In this document: piece by piece, positions 27,473-37,654 of the stretch | Position numbering within the stretch: the first letter of the stretch is position 1 | How the letters are laid out: each line of letters starts with the position of its first letter | Source: Nocardia testacea NBRC 100365 | GTDB lineage: Bacteria > Actinomycetota > Actinomycetes > Mycobacteriales > Mycobacteriaceae | Assembly (NCBI RefSeq): GCF_000308775.1 | Contig: NZ_BAGJ01000104.1 | Location: 1 to 42,282, forward strand | DNA length: 42,282 bases | Direction: 5' to 3' | Position numbers and translations under genes: made by a program | The notes under the pieces: generated by a model | The model's database searches: none | The model's input: only the letters and a program-made list of their open reading frames with translations | Told to the model about the DNA's origin: nothing

Positions 27473-28900
27473 ATGTCGTCATCCGTCCTCATCGCCGGTG
27501 CCGGCCCCACCGGCCTCACCCTCGCCCTGGACCTGGCCCGGCGGAATATCGCCGTGCGCCTCGTCGACAAGTCCGTCGAGTTCTGCCCCGGATCGCGCGG
27601 TGACGGCATCCAGCCCCGGACCCTCGAGGCATTCGACGACCTGGGCGTGCTCGACGCCGTGCGGGCGGCGGGCGCGCCGGCGCCGGTCATGCGGGCCTAT
27701 TTCGACGGGCAGCCGGTCGGCGAGCACCGGATGGCCGAACCCGTCGATCCCACCCCGGCGGTCCCCTACCCCAACAGCTGGTTCCTCGGGCAGGCGCAGA
27801 CCGAGGCGATCCTGCGGACCCGGCTGGCGGAGTTCGGGATACGGGTAGAACTCGGCACGACACTCGTATCGTTCGCTCAGGACGAGGCGAGCGTCACGGC
27901 GCACCTGGCGAGCGACCGGGGCACGGAAACCGTGCGGGTCGCCTACCTGGTCGGCGCCGACGGCGGCGGCAGTACGGTCCGCAAACAGGCCGGGATCGCG
28001 TTCGACGGAACCACCGATGAATCACTGCGCATGCTGCTCGGTGACGTCCGGGCCGACGCCCTCGACCACGACTACGGCTACTGGTTCGCCGCCGCCGCGG
28101 AGCCGACCCGGGGGATCGCGCTGTCGCCGCTACCGGGCGGGCGTCATTTCCAGTTCGCCGCGCCCCTCGCCGACGGCACCGAACCCACCCTGGAGGCTTT
28201 GCAGGCAGCCATGGATCGCTGGTCGGGGCGCACCGATATCACCCTGACCGATCTGATCTGGGCAACGGCCTGGCGGCCCAATATCCGGCTCGCCGCGCGG
28301 TTCCGGGCCGGGCGCGTGCTGCTCGCGGGCGATGCCGCGCATGTGCATCCGCCCACCGGTGGGCAGGGTATGAACACCGGCATCCAGGACGCCTACAACC
28401 TGGGCTGGAAACTCGCGGCCGCGCTGGCCGGCGACGACGGGCCGCTGTCCACCTACGAACCGGAACGCCGCGCGGTCGCGGCCCGGGTGCTCGGTATCAG
28501 CTCCGCGCTGCTCGGCAAGCTCATCGACGGTGCGGAAGATGCCATGGAACGCGGCGAGGAGACCCGCCAGCTCGATATCAGCTACCGCGACCCGGCCGAC
28601 AGCCGCCCTGTCGCGGCCGGCGACCGCGCCCCCGACGCACCGCTGAAGGGCGCCGACGGGCAGCCGCTGCGGCTGTTCGATCTCTTCCGCGGACCGCATG
28701 CCACCCTGCTGTGCTTCGGCGCCACGGACGAGTTGCCCGCACTGCCCGGCACCCGGAGTTACGCGGTGGTCGAACCGGGCACCGCGAACGCCGGTCCCGC
28801 GGTGATCGATGTCGAGGGCCACGCCCGCGCTGCCTACCACGCCGGCGCGGGGACGCGAATTCTGATCCGTCCCGACGGCTATATCGGGCAGGTCGACTGA
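27473..28900 (+). CDS. FAD-dependent aromatic monooxygenase (PheA/TfdB family)
   Basis: The 475-residue flavoprotein has the three FAD fingerprints: GAGPTG (9-14) near the N-terminus, a DG motif in LVGADGGGSTVRK (about 158-170), and the GD motif in VLLAGDAAHVHPPTGGQGMN (about 281-300). The C-terminal 90 residues form a thioredoxin-like domain, as in phenol hydroxylase relatives, without a redox Cys pair. The ATG follows CAGGAG at 6 nt. NAD(P)H-dependent hydroxylation of an aromatic or polyketide-like compound is expected. I cannot tell this from antibiotic-modifying members. Divergent from its presumed TetR regulator, it has no close counterpart that I recall in the M. tuberculosis locus. Confidence 0.87.
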   Translation: MSSSVLIAGAGPTGLTLALDLARRNIAVRLVDKSVEFCPGSRGDGIQPRTLEAFDDLGVLDAVRAAGAPAPVMRAYFDGQPVGEHRMAEPVDPTPAVPYPNSWFLGQAQTEAILRTRLAEFGIRVELGTTLVSFAQDEASVTAHLASDRGTETVRVAYLVGADGGGSTVRKQAGIAFDGTTDESLRMLLGDVRADALDHDYGYWFAAAAEPTRGIALSPLPGGRHFQFAAPLADGTEPTLEALQAAMDRWSGRTDITLTDLIWATAWRPNIRLAARFRAGRVLLAGDAAHVHPPTGGQGMNTGIQDAYNLGWKLAAALAGDDGPLSTYEPERRAVAARVLGISSALLGKLIDGAEDAMERGEETRQLDISYRDPADSRPVAAGDRAPDAPLKGADGQPLRLFDLFRGPHATLLCFGATDELPALPGTRSYAVVEPGTANAGPAVIDVEGHARAAYHAGAGTRILIRPDGYIGQVD

Positions 28901-29159
28901 CGGCTAGCGGCGGCCGATCCCCGCCCGGCAGTCTCCCGCGGCGCTTCAGCGGCGTTCCGGCATCGCGTCGGCACCCCACCTGCCCTACCGATCAGCGTGT
29001 AACTCGAGGATCGGGTCCCTGCGCCCCTGCTGTCGTCCGGGATACCCACGAGCGTCTTCGCCGGACCCGGGTCGGTTGGGCCCACAGCCGCGGCCACCCG
29101 ATGCCCGGCTCGCCCAGATCCGCGCAGGTCACTCCCAGAACCAGGCGCTACCGGGAGGG

Positions 29160-29176
29160 CCGGTGCGGCCCACCGG
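29160..29176 (-). terminator. Hairpin after ctaB
   Basis: A 6-bp stem (CCGGTG / CACCGG) with a 5-nt loop starts 14 nt beyond the ctaB stop. In the rest of the 290-nt stretch 28901-29190 between convergent genes, only a spaced 6-bp inverted repeat (29035-29040 / 29061-29066) was seen, and no gene. Confidence 0.4.
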
Positions 29177-29190
29177 TGTGGCGCCGGGGT

Positions 29191-30180
29191 TCAGCCGAAG
29201 AAGACGTCGCCCAGCGTGGTCCAGCCGAGTACCGAATCGACGGCCAGACCGCAGAACACCACCGCCAGGTAGTTGTTGGACTGGAGGAACAGCCGCAGCG
29301 GTTTGACCGATTCGCCCCGGCGCACCCCGGCGTAGAGCTGGTGGGCCATCAGCAGGAACCAGGCGCCGGCGACCAGGGCCACCGCCGTGTAGATCACTCC
29401 GGTGGCCGGAACCAGTGCCAGCGTGGTGAGCACGGTCAGCCAGGTGTAGACGACGATCTGTTTGGTGACGGTCTGTTCGGTGGCGACCACCGGCAGCATC
29501 GGCACCCCGGCCGCGCGATAGTCCTCCTTGTAGCGCATGGCCAGCGCCCACGTATGGGGCGGCGTCCAGAAGAAGATCACGCCGAACAGCGCGAGCGCGG
29601 GCCAGCCGATGGTGCCGGTGACCGCCGACCAGCCGACCAGCGCGGGCATACATCCGGCCGCGCCGCCCCACACCACGTTCTGCGAGGTACGCCGTTTGAG
29701 GCCGAGGGTGTAGACGAAGACGTAGAACAGGATGGTCGCGACGACCAGCACACCGCTGAGCAGATTGGCCTGCCACCACAGCCACGCGAACGAGCCGATG
29801 CCCAGTACGACCCCGAAGACGAAGGCGTGCGAGGTGGGGACCGCGTCGCGGGCCAGCGGCCGCTTGGCGGTCCGCTTCATCACCTTGTCGATATCGGCGT
29901 CGGCGACGCAGTTGAGCGTATTGGCGCTGGCCGCGCCCATCCAGCCGCCGAACAGGGTCGCCAGGATCAGCCGGATATCGACCGTGCCGCGGTCGGCCAG
30001 CAACATCGTGGGGATGGTGGCCACCAGCAACAGTTCGATGACGCGCGGTTTGGTGAGCGCGATATAGGCGAGCGGGCGGCGGGCGACGCGGGCGAGCCTC
30101 TCGCTGCCGAGGACGCGGTCCGCGGGTGCCGGAGCGGAATCGTGGGCGCCGCCGACCCCCGTGTCATGACCGATCCGCAC
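29191..30180 (-). CDS. ctaB: Protohaem IX farnesyltransferase (haem O synthase)
   Basis: The 329-residue UbiA-type prenyltransferase has about nine membrane segments. The first aspartate-rich motif lies at residues 90-107, with Asn90, Asp94, Asp98, Arg103 and Arg107. A second loop contains [15 protein letters not shown]. It attaches a farnesyl group to haem B, giving haem O for CtaA. GTG 30180 was chosen because AGGAG stands 5 nt upstream; the ATG 30 nt further up has no ribosome-binding site. It is divergent from tkt, as in M. tuberculosis (Rv1451/Rv1449c). Confidence 0.94.
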   Translation of the reverse strand: MRIGHDTGVGGAHDSAPAPADRVLGSERLARVARRPLAYIALTKPRVIELLLVATIPTMLLADRGTVDIRLILATLFGGWMGAASANTLNCVADADIDKVMKRTAKRPLARDAVPTSHAFVFGVVLGIGSFAWLWWQANLLSGVLVVATILFYVFVYTLGLKRRTSQNVVWGGAAGCMPALVGWSAVTGTIGWPALALFGVIFFWTPPHTWALAMRYKEDYRAAGVPMLPVVATEQTVTKQIVVYTWLTVLTTLALVPATGVIYTAVALVAGAWFLLMAHQLYAGVRRGESVKPLRLFLQSNNYLAVVFCGLAVDSVLGWTTLGDVFFG

Positions 30181-30529
30181 TATCTCTCCTCGCACGCTGT
30201 GCTTCCGCATCCGGTTTGGGAAGGAGCAGCGCGCGGCTGCGACGCGGCTACTACTACACACGATGGTAGACCCACGCCCGGTGCCCGCCGCCGCTCGCCC
30301 CTGTGCGCCCGCCCCGGCGCCGCGTTCCGCGGTGTGCCCGGCGCGGCCGGACATCGCGGCCATCCGGGGAACGACCGGCTCGCGCGACTGGCCGGGGGGC
30401 GTGCACGGGGGCGGCCGGTCGCAATTAGGGTAGGGGGTGTATGCGGCGCCACAGTCACCGCGCCGCACCGGTTCGCCACCCTGCCCGCCCCCAATTTCGA
30501 CGCCTCGAAATGTCAGGAGAAACACGGTC
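30181..30529. other. 349-nt divergent promoter region of ctaB and tkt
   Basis: No gene seen. For ctaB, TACCAT on the minus strand (30263-30268) fits TANNNT and would give a leader of roughly 75 nt. For tkt, TAGGGT (30426-30431) fits as well and would give a leader of about 90 nt. No -35 element or known riboswitch fold was recognised in either leader. AGGAGA at 30514-30519 is the tkt ribosome-binding site. Confidence 0.4.
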
Positions 30530-32671
30530 GTGTCAGTGACAGACGACATCCGCGCCCTCACCCAGCCGAACCTTCCGGACGACTGGACGGATCTGGACAC
30601 CAAAGCTGTCGACACCGTCCGGGTCCTGGCCGCCGACGCGGTGCAGGCCGCGGGCAACGGCCACCCCGGTACGGCCATGAGCCTGGCGCCGCTGGCCTAC
30701 ACGCTGTTCCAGCGCACCATGCGGCACGACCCCGCCGATCCCGAGTGGGTGGGCCGCGACCGGTTCGTCCTGTCCTGCGGGCACTCCAGCCTGACCCTCT
30801 ACATCCAGCTGTACCTGGCCGGTTTCGGTCTGGAACTCGACGATCTGCGCAACCTGCGCAAATGGGGTTCGCTGACCCCGGGCCACCCGGAGTACCGGCA
30901 CACCAAGGGCGTGGAGATCACCACCGGCCCGCTGGGCCAGGGCCTGGCCTCGGCGGTGGGTATGGCCATGGCCGCCCGCCGTGAACGCGGTCTGTTCGAC
31001 CCCGCGGCGAAAGCCGGCGCCAGCCCGTTCGATCACCACATCTACGTGATCGCCTCCGACGGCGATATGGAAGAGGGCGTCACCTCCGAGGCCTCCTCGC
31101 TGGCGGGCACCCAGCAGCTGGGCAACCTGGTCGTGATCTACGACGACAACAAGATCTCCATCGAGGACGACACCACCATCGCCTTCACCGAGGATGTAGC
31201 GGCGCGCTACGCGGCCTACGGCTGGCATGTGCAGGTGGTCGAGGGCGGCGAGGACGTCGTGGCGATCGAGGCGGCGCTGGCGGCGGCCAAGGCCGAGATC
31301 GGCAAGCCCTCGCTGATCCTGCTCCGCACCATCATCGGCTACCCGGCGCCGAACAAGATGAACACCGGCGCTTCGCACGGCGCGGCGCTCGGTGCCGACG
31401 AGGTGGCCGCCACCAAACGCGCTCTGGGCTTCGATCCCGAGCAGAGCTTCCAGGTCACCGACGAGGTCATCGCGCACACCCGCAAGGCCGCCGAACGCGG
31501 CGCGCGGGCGCACGCGGACTGGACCGTCGAATTCGACGCCTGGGCCCAGCGTGCGCCCGAGGCCAAGGCGTTGTTCGACCGGCTGTTCAACGGACAGTTG
31601 CCCGCGGGCTGGGACGCGGGCCTGCCCACCTGGGAACCCGACGCGAAGGGCCTGGCCACCCGGAAGGCCTCGGCCAAGGTGCTGGGCGCGCTGGGTCCGG
31701 TACTGCCGGAGCTGTGGGGCGGTTCGGCCGACCTCGCCGAATCGAACAACACCACCATCCCGGATTCGCTCAGCTTCGGCCCCGAGGCCATCTCGACCGG
31801 TATGTGGAAGGCGAGCCCCTACGGCCGGACCCTGCACTTCGGCGTCCGTGAGCACGCCATGGGCTCCATCCTCAACGGCATCGCCCTGCACGGCCCGACC
31901 CGCCCCTACGGCGGCACCTTCCTGGTGTTCAGCGATTACATGCGCCCGGCCGTCCGCCTGGCCGCGCTGATGCGGGTGCCGGTCACCTATGTCTGGACCC
32001 ACGATTCGATCGGTCTCGGCGAGGACGGCCCGACCCACCAGCCCATCGAGCATCTGGCCGCGCTGCGCGCCATCCCGGGCCTGTCGGTGGTGCGTCCCGG
32101 TGACGCCAACGAAACCGCGTACGCCTGGCGCACCGTGATCGAGAAGCACAGCGGTAAGCACAATTCGCCGTTCGTCTCCAGCGATGCCGTGGGCACCCGC
32201 GGCCCGGCCGCCCTGGCGCTGACCCGCCAGGACCTGCCGGTACTGGAGGGCACCAGCCTCGAGGGTGTCGCCAAGGGCGGCTACATCCTGGCCGAGGCCT
32301 CCACCGGCGTGCCGCAGGTGATCCTCATCGGTACCGGCTCCGAGCTCCAGCTCGCCGTCGCCGCCCGCACTACGCTGGAGGAGCAGGGCATCGGTACCCG
32401 GGTGGTCTCGATGCCGTGCGTGGAGTGGTTCGACGCGCAGGACAGGGCGTATCGCGACGAGGTGCTGCCCCCGGCGGTCGCCGCGCGTGTCGTCGTCGAG
32501 GCCGGTATCGCGATGCCGTGGTACCGGTTCACCGGTGACGCGGGCGAGATCGTCTCGATCGAGCATTTCGGCGCCTCGGCCGACTACAAGACCCTGTTCC
32601 GCGAGTTCGGCTTCACGCCGGAGGCCGTCGTCGCCGCTGCGCAGCGCACGCTCGACAATGTGAAGGGATAA
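30530..32671 (+). CDS. tkt: Transketolase
   Basis: This 713-residue thiamine-diphosphate enzyme has the N-terminal [14 protein letters not shown] motif, the ThDP/Mg motif starting at about residue 177 (DGDMEEG ... YDDNKIS), and the central transketolase domain with VREHAMGSI and the pyrimidine-binding part [20 protein letters not shown] 30530 has AGGAGA 10 nt upstream. It moves two-carbon units among sugar phosphates in the non-oxidative pentose phosphate pathway. It heads a tight operon with tal, zwf, opcA and pgl, linking both branches of the pathway under one promoter. The order is the same in M. tuberculosis. Confidence 0.97.
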   Translation: MSVTDDIRALTQPNLPDDWTDLDTKAVDTVRVLAADAVQAAGNGHPGTAMSLAPLAYTLFQRTMRHDPADPEWVGRDRFVLSCGHSSLTLYIQLYLAGFGLELDDLRNLRKWGSLTPGHPEYRHTKGVEITTGPLGQGLASAVGMAMAARRERGLFDPAAKAGASPFDHHIYVIASDGDMEEGVTSEASSLAGTQQLGNLVVIYDDNKISIEDDTTIAFTEDVAARYAAYGWHVQVVEGGEDVVAIEAALAAAKAEIGKPSLILLRTIIGYPAPNKMNTGASHGAALGADEVAATKRALGFDPEQSFQVTDEVIAHTRKAAERGARAHADWTVEFDAWAQRAPEAKALFDRLFNGQLPAGWDAGLPTWEPDAKGLATRKASAKVLGALGPVLPELWGGSADLAESNNTTIPDSLSFGPEAISTGMWKASPYGRTLHFGVREHAMGSILNGIALHGPTRPYGGTFLVFSDYMRPAVRLAALMRVPVTYVWTHDSIGLGEDGPTHQPIEHLAALRAIPGLSVVRPGDANETAYAWRTVIEKHSGKHNSPFVSSDAVGTRGPAALALTRQDLPVLEGTSLEGVAKGGYILAEASTGVPQVILIGTGSELQLAVAARTTLEEQGIGTRVVSMPCVEWFDAQDRAYRDEVLPPAVAARVVVEAGIAMPWYRFTGDAGEIVSIEHFGASADYKTLFREFGFTPEAVVAAAQRTLDNVKG

Positions 32672-32677
32672 GGGCCC

Positions 32678-33820
32678 ATGGCACAGAACGAGAACATCGC
32701 CGCCCTGGCCGCGGCCGGGGTATCGGTGTGGCTGGACGATCTGTCCCGCGATCGGATCAATTCCGGCAATCTCGCCGAACTGATCGCCACGCGCGGGGTC
32801 GTCGGAGTCACCACCAACCCCACCATTTTCCAGGGGGCCCTCAGCAAGGGCCACGCCTACGACGCGCAGGTCCGCGAACTGGCCGCGCGCGGCGCCGATG
32901 TCGACGCCGCGATCCGCACCATCACCACCGACGACGTCCGCGCGGCCTGCGATGTGCTGGCCCCGGTGTTCGAACGGACCGGCGGGGTCGACGGCCGGGT
33001 CTCCATCGAGGTGGATCCGCGCATGGCCTTCGACGCCGACAAGACCGTCGCCCAGGCGGTCGAACTGTGGAAGATCGTCGACCGGCCGAACCTGTTCATC
33101 AAGATCCCGGCCACCGAGGCGGGCCTGCCCGCCATCACCGCGGTGATCGAGGAGGGCATCAGCGTGAACGTCACGCTGATCTTCTCGGTGGAGCGGTACC
33201 GCGCGGTCATGGGCGCCTACCTCGACGGGCTGCGCAAGGCGCGGGTCGCCGGGCACGATCTGGGCAAGATCCATTCGGTGGCGTCGTTCTTCGTCTCCCG
33301 GGTGGACACCGAGATCGACAAACGCCTCGAGGCGATCGGCACCCCGGAGGCACTGGCACTGCGCGGTAAGGCCGGCGTCGCCAACGCCCGCCTCGCCTAC
33401 GCCGAGTACGAGGACGTTTTCGCCCCCGGCGGCAACCACGCCTCGACCTACAAGCAGCTGGCCTCGTCCGGCGCCAACCGGCAGCGACCGCTGTGGGCCT
33501 CGACCGGCGTGAAGAACCCCGATTACCCGGACACCCTCTACGTGACCGAACTGGTCGCGCCGAACACGGTGAACACGCTGCCGGAGAAGACGCTCGAGGC
33601 CGTCGCCGATCACGGCGAGGTCCGCGGGGACACCGTTTCCGGCACGGCCGCCGAGGCCGCCGAGGTCTTCGACCGGCTGCGCGCGGCCGGTATCGATCTC
33701 GACGACGTCTTCGCCGTGCTCGAACGCGAGGGCGTGGACAAGTTCGAGAAGTCCTGGGAGGAACTACTGGAGGCCACCTCGGCCGAACTCCGGTCCGCTG
33801 CGGACGCAGGAGGTAACTGA
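32678..33820 (+). CDS. tal: Transaldolase
   Basis: The 380-residue actinobacterial-type transaldolase has the N-terminal [15 protein letters not shown] block and Schiff-base Lys142 in [26 protein letters not shown], near residue 170, is another conserved strand. It interconverts sedoheptulose-7-P and glyceraldehyde-3-P with erythrose-4-P and fructose-6-P. It begins 6 nt after tkt. The length is that of the long form shared by mycobacteria and corynebacteria. Confidence 0.97.
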   Translation: MAQNENIAALAAAGVSVWLDDLSRDRINSGNLAELIATRGVVGVTTNPTIFQGALSKGHAYDAQVRELAARGADVDAAIRTITTDDVRAACDVLAPVFERTGGVDGRVSIEVDPRMAFDADKTVAQAVELWKIVDRPNLFIKIPATEAGLPAITAVIEEGISVNVTLIFSVERYRAVMGAYLDGLRKARVAGHDLGKIHSVASFFVSRVDTEIDKRLEAIGTPEALALRGKAGVANARLAYAEYEDVFAPGGNHASTYKQLASSGANRQRPLWASTGVKNPDYPDTLYVTELVAPNTVNTLPEKTLEAVADHGEVRGDTVSGTAAEAAEVFDRLRAAGIDLDDVFAVLEREGVDKFEKSWEELLEATSAELRSAADAGGN

Positions 33821-33825
33821 CCACG

Positions 33826-35400
33826 ATGGCCGGCGCTCCGGAGAGCACTGACACCGCATCCGGCATCCCGTGGCGTAATCCGCTGCGGGACAGCCGGGAC
33901 AAACGGATTCCGCGGATCGCGGGCCCGTGCAGCATGGTGATCTTCGGGGTCACCGGGGATCTGTCCCGGCGCAAACTCATGCCGGCCATCTACGATCTGG
34001 CGAACCGGGGGCTGCTGCCCCCGGGTTTCGCACTGGTCGGGTTCGCGCGCCGGGAGATGTCGGACCGCGATTTCGGCGATATCGTGCACGAGGCCGTCCG
34101 CGAGCACGCGCGCACCCCGTTCCGCCAGGAGGTCTGGAATCATCTGGCCGAGGGATTCCGGTTCGTCCAGGGCACCTTCGAGGACGGTGAGGCGTTCGGC
34201 CGCCTCGCCGAAACCCTGGCCCGGCTCGACGACGAGCGCGGCACCGGCGGTAACCACGCCTTCTACCTGTCGATTCCGCCGAACACCTTCCCGGTGGTGC
34301 TGGACCAGCTGCACCGCCACCGGCTGACCAGTTCCGCGGCTGCGCTCGGCCGCGCGCCGTGGCGGCGGGTCGTGATCGAGAAACCGTTCGGGCACGATCT
34401 CGACAGCGCACGCGAATTGAACGCCCTGGTGAACCGGGTGTTCCCCGAGGAGACGGTCTTCCGGATCGACCACTATCTCGGCAAGGAGACGGTGCAGAAC
34501 ATCCTGGCGCTGCGTTTCGCCAACCAGCTGTTCGATCCGATCTGGAACGCCAACTACGTCGACCACGTCCAGATCACCATGGCCGAGGACATCGGCCTGG
34601 GCGGCCGGGCCGGATACTACGACGGTATCGGCGCCGCCCGCGACGTGATCCAGAACCACCTGCTGCAATTGCTGGCGCTCACCGCCATGGAAGAGCCGAT
34701 CAGCTTCGAACCCCGTCAGTTGCAGAACGAGAAGATCAAGGTCCTCTCCGCCACCAAACTCGTGGAACCGCTCGACGAGACCACCGCCCGCGGCCAGTAC
34801 GCGGCAGGCTGGCAGGGCGGCCAGGAAGTGGTGGGCCTGCTCGACGAGGAGGGTTTCGATCCGCAGTCGCGCACCGAGACCTACGCGGCGCTGACCCTCG
34901 AGGTCGACACCCGGCGCTGGGCGGGGGTGCCGTTCTATCTGCGCACCGGTAAACGCCTGGGCCGACGGGTCACCGAGATCGCGGTGGTGTTCAAACGCGC
35001 CCCGCATCTGCCCTTCGATCAGACCATGACCGAGGAACTCGGCGAGAACGCGCTCGTCATCCGGGTTCAGCCCGACGAGGGCATCACCATGCGGTTCGGC
35101 TCGAAGGTGCCCGGGTCGTCGATGGAGGTGCGCGATGTGAACATGGACTTCAGTTACGGCGAGGCGTTCACCGAATCGTCCCCGGAGGCCTACGAGCGGC
35201 TCATCCTGGATGTACTGCTCGGCGAGCCCTCCCTGTTCCCGGTCAACGCGGAGGTCGAATTGTCCTGGCGCATCCTGGATCCGGTACTGGCCCACTGGGC
35301 CGCCGACGGGAAACCCGAGCAGTACGAGGCCGGGACCTGGGGCCCGGATTCCGCGGACGCTATGCTGGCCCGCACCGGCCGGGAATGGCGGCGGCCGTGA
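33826..35400 (+). CDS. zwf: Glucose-6-phosphate 1-dehydrogenase
   Basis: The 524-residue enzyme has the nucleotide-binding loop GVTGDLSRRK (41-50) and the substrate site RIDHYLGKE (213-221). Its active-site histidine is in the later part of the sequence, as in other family members. It produces NADPH and 6-phosphogluconolactone from glucose-6-P. AGGAGGT precedes the ATG, which lies 5 nt after tal. It is the Rv1447c-type (zwf2) gene, followed directly by its activator opcA. Confidence 0.97.
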   Translation: MAGAPESTDTASGIPWRNPLRDSRDKRIPRIAGPCSMVIFGVTGDLSRRKLMPAIYDLANRGLLPPGFALVGFARREMSDRDFGDIVHEAVREHARTPFRQEVWNHLAEGFRFVQGTFEDGEAFGRLAETLARLDDERGTGGNHAFYLSIPPNTFPVVLDQLHRHRLTSSAAALGRAPWRRVVIEKPFGHDLDSARELNALVNRVFPEETVFRIDHYLGKETVQNILALRFANQLFDPIWNANYVDHVQITMAEDIGLGGRAGYYDGIGAARDVIQNHLLQLLALTAMEEPISFEPRQLQNEKIKVLSATKLVEPLDETTARGQYAAGWQGGQEVVGLLDEEGFDPQSRTETYAALTLEVDTRRWAGVPFYLRTGKRLGRRVTEIAVVFKRAPHLPFDQTMTEELGENALVIRVQPDEGITMRFGSKVPGSSMEVRDVNMDFSYGEAFTESSPEAYERLILDVLLGEPSLFPVNAEVELSWRILDPVLAHWAADGKPEQYEAGTWGPDSADAMLARTGREWRRP

Positions 35401-36308
35401 TCATCGATATCCCCGACACCACGACCGGCGCGGTCACCAAACGCCTGGTACAGCTGCGCGAGAGCAACGGTGTGATCACCATGGGCCGGGTCCTGACCCT
35501 GGTGGTGTGCACACTGGACAGTTCCGAGGCCGAGGAGGCCATCGACGCCGCCAACGACGCCAGCCGCGAACACCCCTGCCGGGTGGTCGTGCTGGCGCGC
35601 GGCGACCGGTCGGCGCCGACCCGGCTGGACGCGCAGATCCGCGTCGGCGGGGACGCGGGCGCGGCCGAGGTGATCGTGCTGCGGCTGCAGGGCCAGCTGG
35701 TGAACCACGAGAACAGTGTGGTGATCCCGTTCCTGCTGCCCGATACCCCGGTGGTGGCGTGGTGGCCGCGCGGCGCCCCGGAGTTCCCCTCACGGGATTC
35801 GGTGGGCCGGTTGGCGACCCGGCGGATCACCGACGCCACCTTCGCTCCCGACCCGCAGGCGACCATCAAGAAACGGCGCGGCTCCTACGCGCCCGGCGAT
35901 TCCGATCTGGCGTGGAGCCGGATCACCTATTGGCGGGCGTTGCTGGCCGCCGCGATGGACGAACCCCCGTTCGAACCCGTCCAGTCGGTGTCCGTTTCGG
36001 GCCTGCGCGACGAACCCGCGTTGGACATGCTGGCGGGCTGGCTGGCCCGGCGACTGGGGTGCCCCGTGTACCGGCAGACCGGGGAGCTGCGGGTGGAACT
36101 GCGCCGGAAATCGGTGTCCATCGCCATCGCGCGCCCGCAGACCGGTGTCACCGCGACGCTGACCCGCACCGGCGAGCCGGTGCAGCGGATCGCGCTTGCA
36201 CGCCGCGAGACCCGCGACTGTCTGGCCGAGGAACTGCGCCGGCTGGACGCGGACGAGATCTATGCCGAGTCCCTGGCCGGAATCGAAGGAGTCGTCTATG
36301 ACCACTAG
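35397..36308 (+). CDS. opcA: OpcA, activator/assembly factor of G6P dehydrogenase
   Basis: This 303-residue protein is of OpcA type, known to be needed for full glucose-6-P dehydrogenase activity in actinobacteria and cyanobacteria. The conserved VVAWWPRGAP segment lies about one-third in, and the tail contains CLAEELRRLDADEIYAESL. GTG 35397 overlaps the zwf stop (GTGA); ATG 35385, four codons upstream, is the alternative. It overlaps pgl by 11 nt. It has no catalytic motif, in keeping with a non-enzymatic role. Confidence 0.93.
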   Translation: MIIDIPDTTTGAVTKRLVQLRESNGVITMGRVLTLVVCTLDSSEAEEAIDAANDASREHPCRVVVLARGDRSAPTRLDAQIRVGGDAGAAEVIVLRLQGQLVNHENSVVIPFLLPDTPVVAWWPRGAPEFPSRDSVGRLATRRITDATFAPDPQATIKKRRGSYAPGDSDLAWSRITYWRALLAAAMDEPPFEPVQSVSVSGLRDEPALDMLAGWLARRLGCPVYRQTGELRVELRRKSVSIAIARPQTGVTATLTRTGEPVQRIALARRETRDCLAEELRRLDADEIYAESLAGIEGVVYDH

Positions 36309-37041
36309 CTCCGCAGCCGCCGTCGAAGTCCATGCCGACGGTGACGCCCTGACCACCGCCGCCGCCCGGTTGTTCGTCGAGGTCCTGGTCGCCGCACAGG
36401 CCGAACGCGGCTCGGCGTCGGTGGTGGTGACCGGCGGTGGAACCGGTATCACGCTGCTGGAGAAGGTCCGGAACGCCCCGGGCGATCTGGACTGGTCGAA
36501 ACTCGATGTGTTCTGGGGCGACGAACGTTTCGTGCCCGCCGGGGACCCGGAGCGCAACGAACTCCAGGCCCACCGGGCCCTGCTGGATCACGTCCCGGTG
36601 GACCCGGCCCGGGTCCACACCGTGGCCACCTCCGACGGCGAATACCCCGACCCGGTCGAGGCCGCCGCCGAATACGCGACCGCCGTCCGCGCGCATCTCG
36701 CCGCCCATGGCGCGTTCGACCTCCATCTGCTCGGGATGGGCCCGGACGGGCACATCAATTCGCTCTTTCCCGGTCACACCGACACGATCGGTGAGGAGCA
36801 CGAATACGCTGTCGCGGTCACCGATTCCCCCAAACCACCGCCGGTGCGCGTCACGCTGACCTATCCGGCGATCCGCCGCTCCCGCCATGTGGTGCTGGTG
36901 GTCGCCGGTTCCGGTAAGGCCGAGCCCGTGGCGGCGGCGCTGAACGGAGCCGACCCCCTGGAGATCCCGGCGGCGGGTGCGCACGGTGCGGAATCGACGA
37001 CCTGGCTGCTGGATGAGGAAGCCGCCGCCGGATTACGCTGA
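36298..37041 (+). CDS. pgl: 6-phosphogluconolactonase
   Basis: The 247-residue enzyme is of NagB/SIS-like fold, with VVVTGGGTGITLL at the N-terminal phosphate loop, FWGDERFVP in the middle, and the signature LLGMGPDGHINSLFPGH at about 141-157, whose His is catalytic. It hydrolyses the lactone made by Zwf. As the last gene of the pentose-phosphate operon, it overlaps opcA by 11 nt and its stop overlaps the convergent DUF1772 gene by 9 nt. Confidence 0.96.
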   Translation: MTTSSAAAVEVHADGDALTTAAARLFVEVLVAAQAERGSASVVVTGGGTGITLLEKVRNAPGDLDWSKLDVFWGDERFVPAGDPERNELQAHRALLDHVPVDPARVHTVATSDGEYPDPVEAAAEYATAVRAHLAAHGAFDLHLLGMGPDGHINSLFPGHTDTIGEEHEYAVAVTDSPKPPPVRVTLTYPAIRRSRHVVLVVAGSGKAEPVAAALNGADPLEIPAAGAHGAESTTWLLDEEAAAGLR

Positions 37042-37566
37042 GCGCGGTTCGACGGCGGCCGGCGATTGCGTGCGGGTCGCGCCACCGACAGCGCCGCCCC
37101 GGCTCTCGGTCCGGGCGGTGGCGAGCACGACGGCGATCACCAGGATGAACGCCGTGACGGCGCAACCGGTCCGGAGGAAGTGGAACATTTCCCAGCGGTG
37201 CAGGATCTCGGCGTAATCGGCCGGCGGAATGCCCACGGCCCACTGCTTGATGTGCTGGTTGATCGGGACGTTCCCGAAACGGGTCACCAGGAAAGAGGTG
37301 ATCACCAGCGCCGACGCACCGCCGGCGAGCCACCGCGGCCACGCGCGCGAGCGCACGGCCAGCACCAGGGTGCTCAGGATCGCCAAACCCATCAGCGACT
37401 GCACGACCGGCCCGTTCACCCGCATCAGCGCCGTGTGGAACGTGAACCGGACGTCGAGCGGGACCGCACGAAACGCGTACAGCACATTCACCGCACCGTA
37501 TCCGAAGGCCCCGGCCAGCAATCCGGGAAACAGCAGCGCTGCCGCGCGTACAGGTGTCGACCACAT
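37033..37566 (-). CDS. DUF1772 membrane protein
   Basis: The 177-residue protein has four hydrophobic segments, as in the DUF1772 (anthrone oxygenase-like) family. Polar residues between segments include the family's WxxxH-like stretch at NQHIKQWAVG and a conserved WEMFHFLRTG. The name derives from aromatic polyketide oxidation in a few members, but most are uncharacterised. ATG 37566 is preceded by AAGGGA; in-frame codons further up lie in the operator. It is divergent from a TetR gene and presumably controlled by it. Confidence 0.82.
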   Translation of the reverse strand: MWSTPVRAAALLFPGLLAGAFGYGAVNVLYAFRAVPLDVRFTFHTALMRVNGPVVQSLMGLAILSTLVLAVRSRAWPRWLAGGASALVITSFLVTRFGNVPINQHIKQWAVGIPPADYAEILHRWEMFHFLRTGCAVTAFILVIAVVLATARTESRGGAVGGATRTQSPAAVEPRSA

Positions 37567-37580
37567 GGGGAAATCCCTTC

Positions 37581-37609
37581 CGGTATCGCAACACCGAGTT
37601 GCGATACCG
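37581..37609. promoter_or_regulatory. Operator 1 between DUF1772 and TetR genes
   Basis: A perfect inverted repeat, CGGTATCGCAAC (37581-37592) and GTTGCGATACCG (37598-37609), has a 5-nt spacer. It lies 15 nt upstream of the DUF1772 start, and TACCGT (37605-37610), a possible -10 for the rightward TetR gene, is inside it. A second, imperfect copy lies downstream. TetR control is the natural reading. Confidence 0.7.
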
Positions 37610-37633
37610 TAAGAATGCCCGTGTGGCGCCGAT

Positions 37634-37654
37634 ATCGCAACAAGGAGTTGCAAT
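37634..37654. promoter_or_regulatory. Operator 2 over the TetR ribosome-binding site and start
   Basis: ATCGCAAC-N5-GTTGCAAT repeats the core of operator 1 (GCAAC-N5-GTTGC) with one mismatch between arms. It covers AAGGAG and the first two bases of the ATG. Binding here would block the TetR gene's own transcription, so negative autoregulation is expected. Confidence 0.6.

Noticed and set aside
30181..30529. Thiamine riboswitch ahead of tkt
   Set aside because: Tkt uses thiamine diphosphate, but no conserved riboswitch core or matching pairing could be found in the leader.
30533..33613. A leftward open frame of more than 1000 codons opposite tkt and tal
   Set aside because: It is the complementary-frame shadow of two well-conserved genes. 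The composition is His/Gly/Arg/Asp-rich with no domain.
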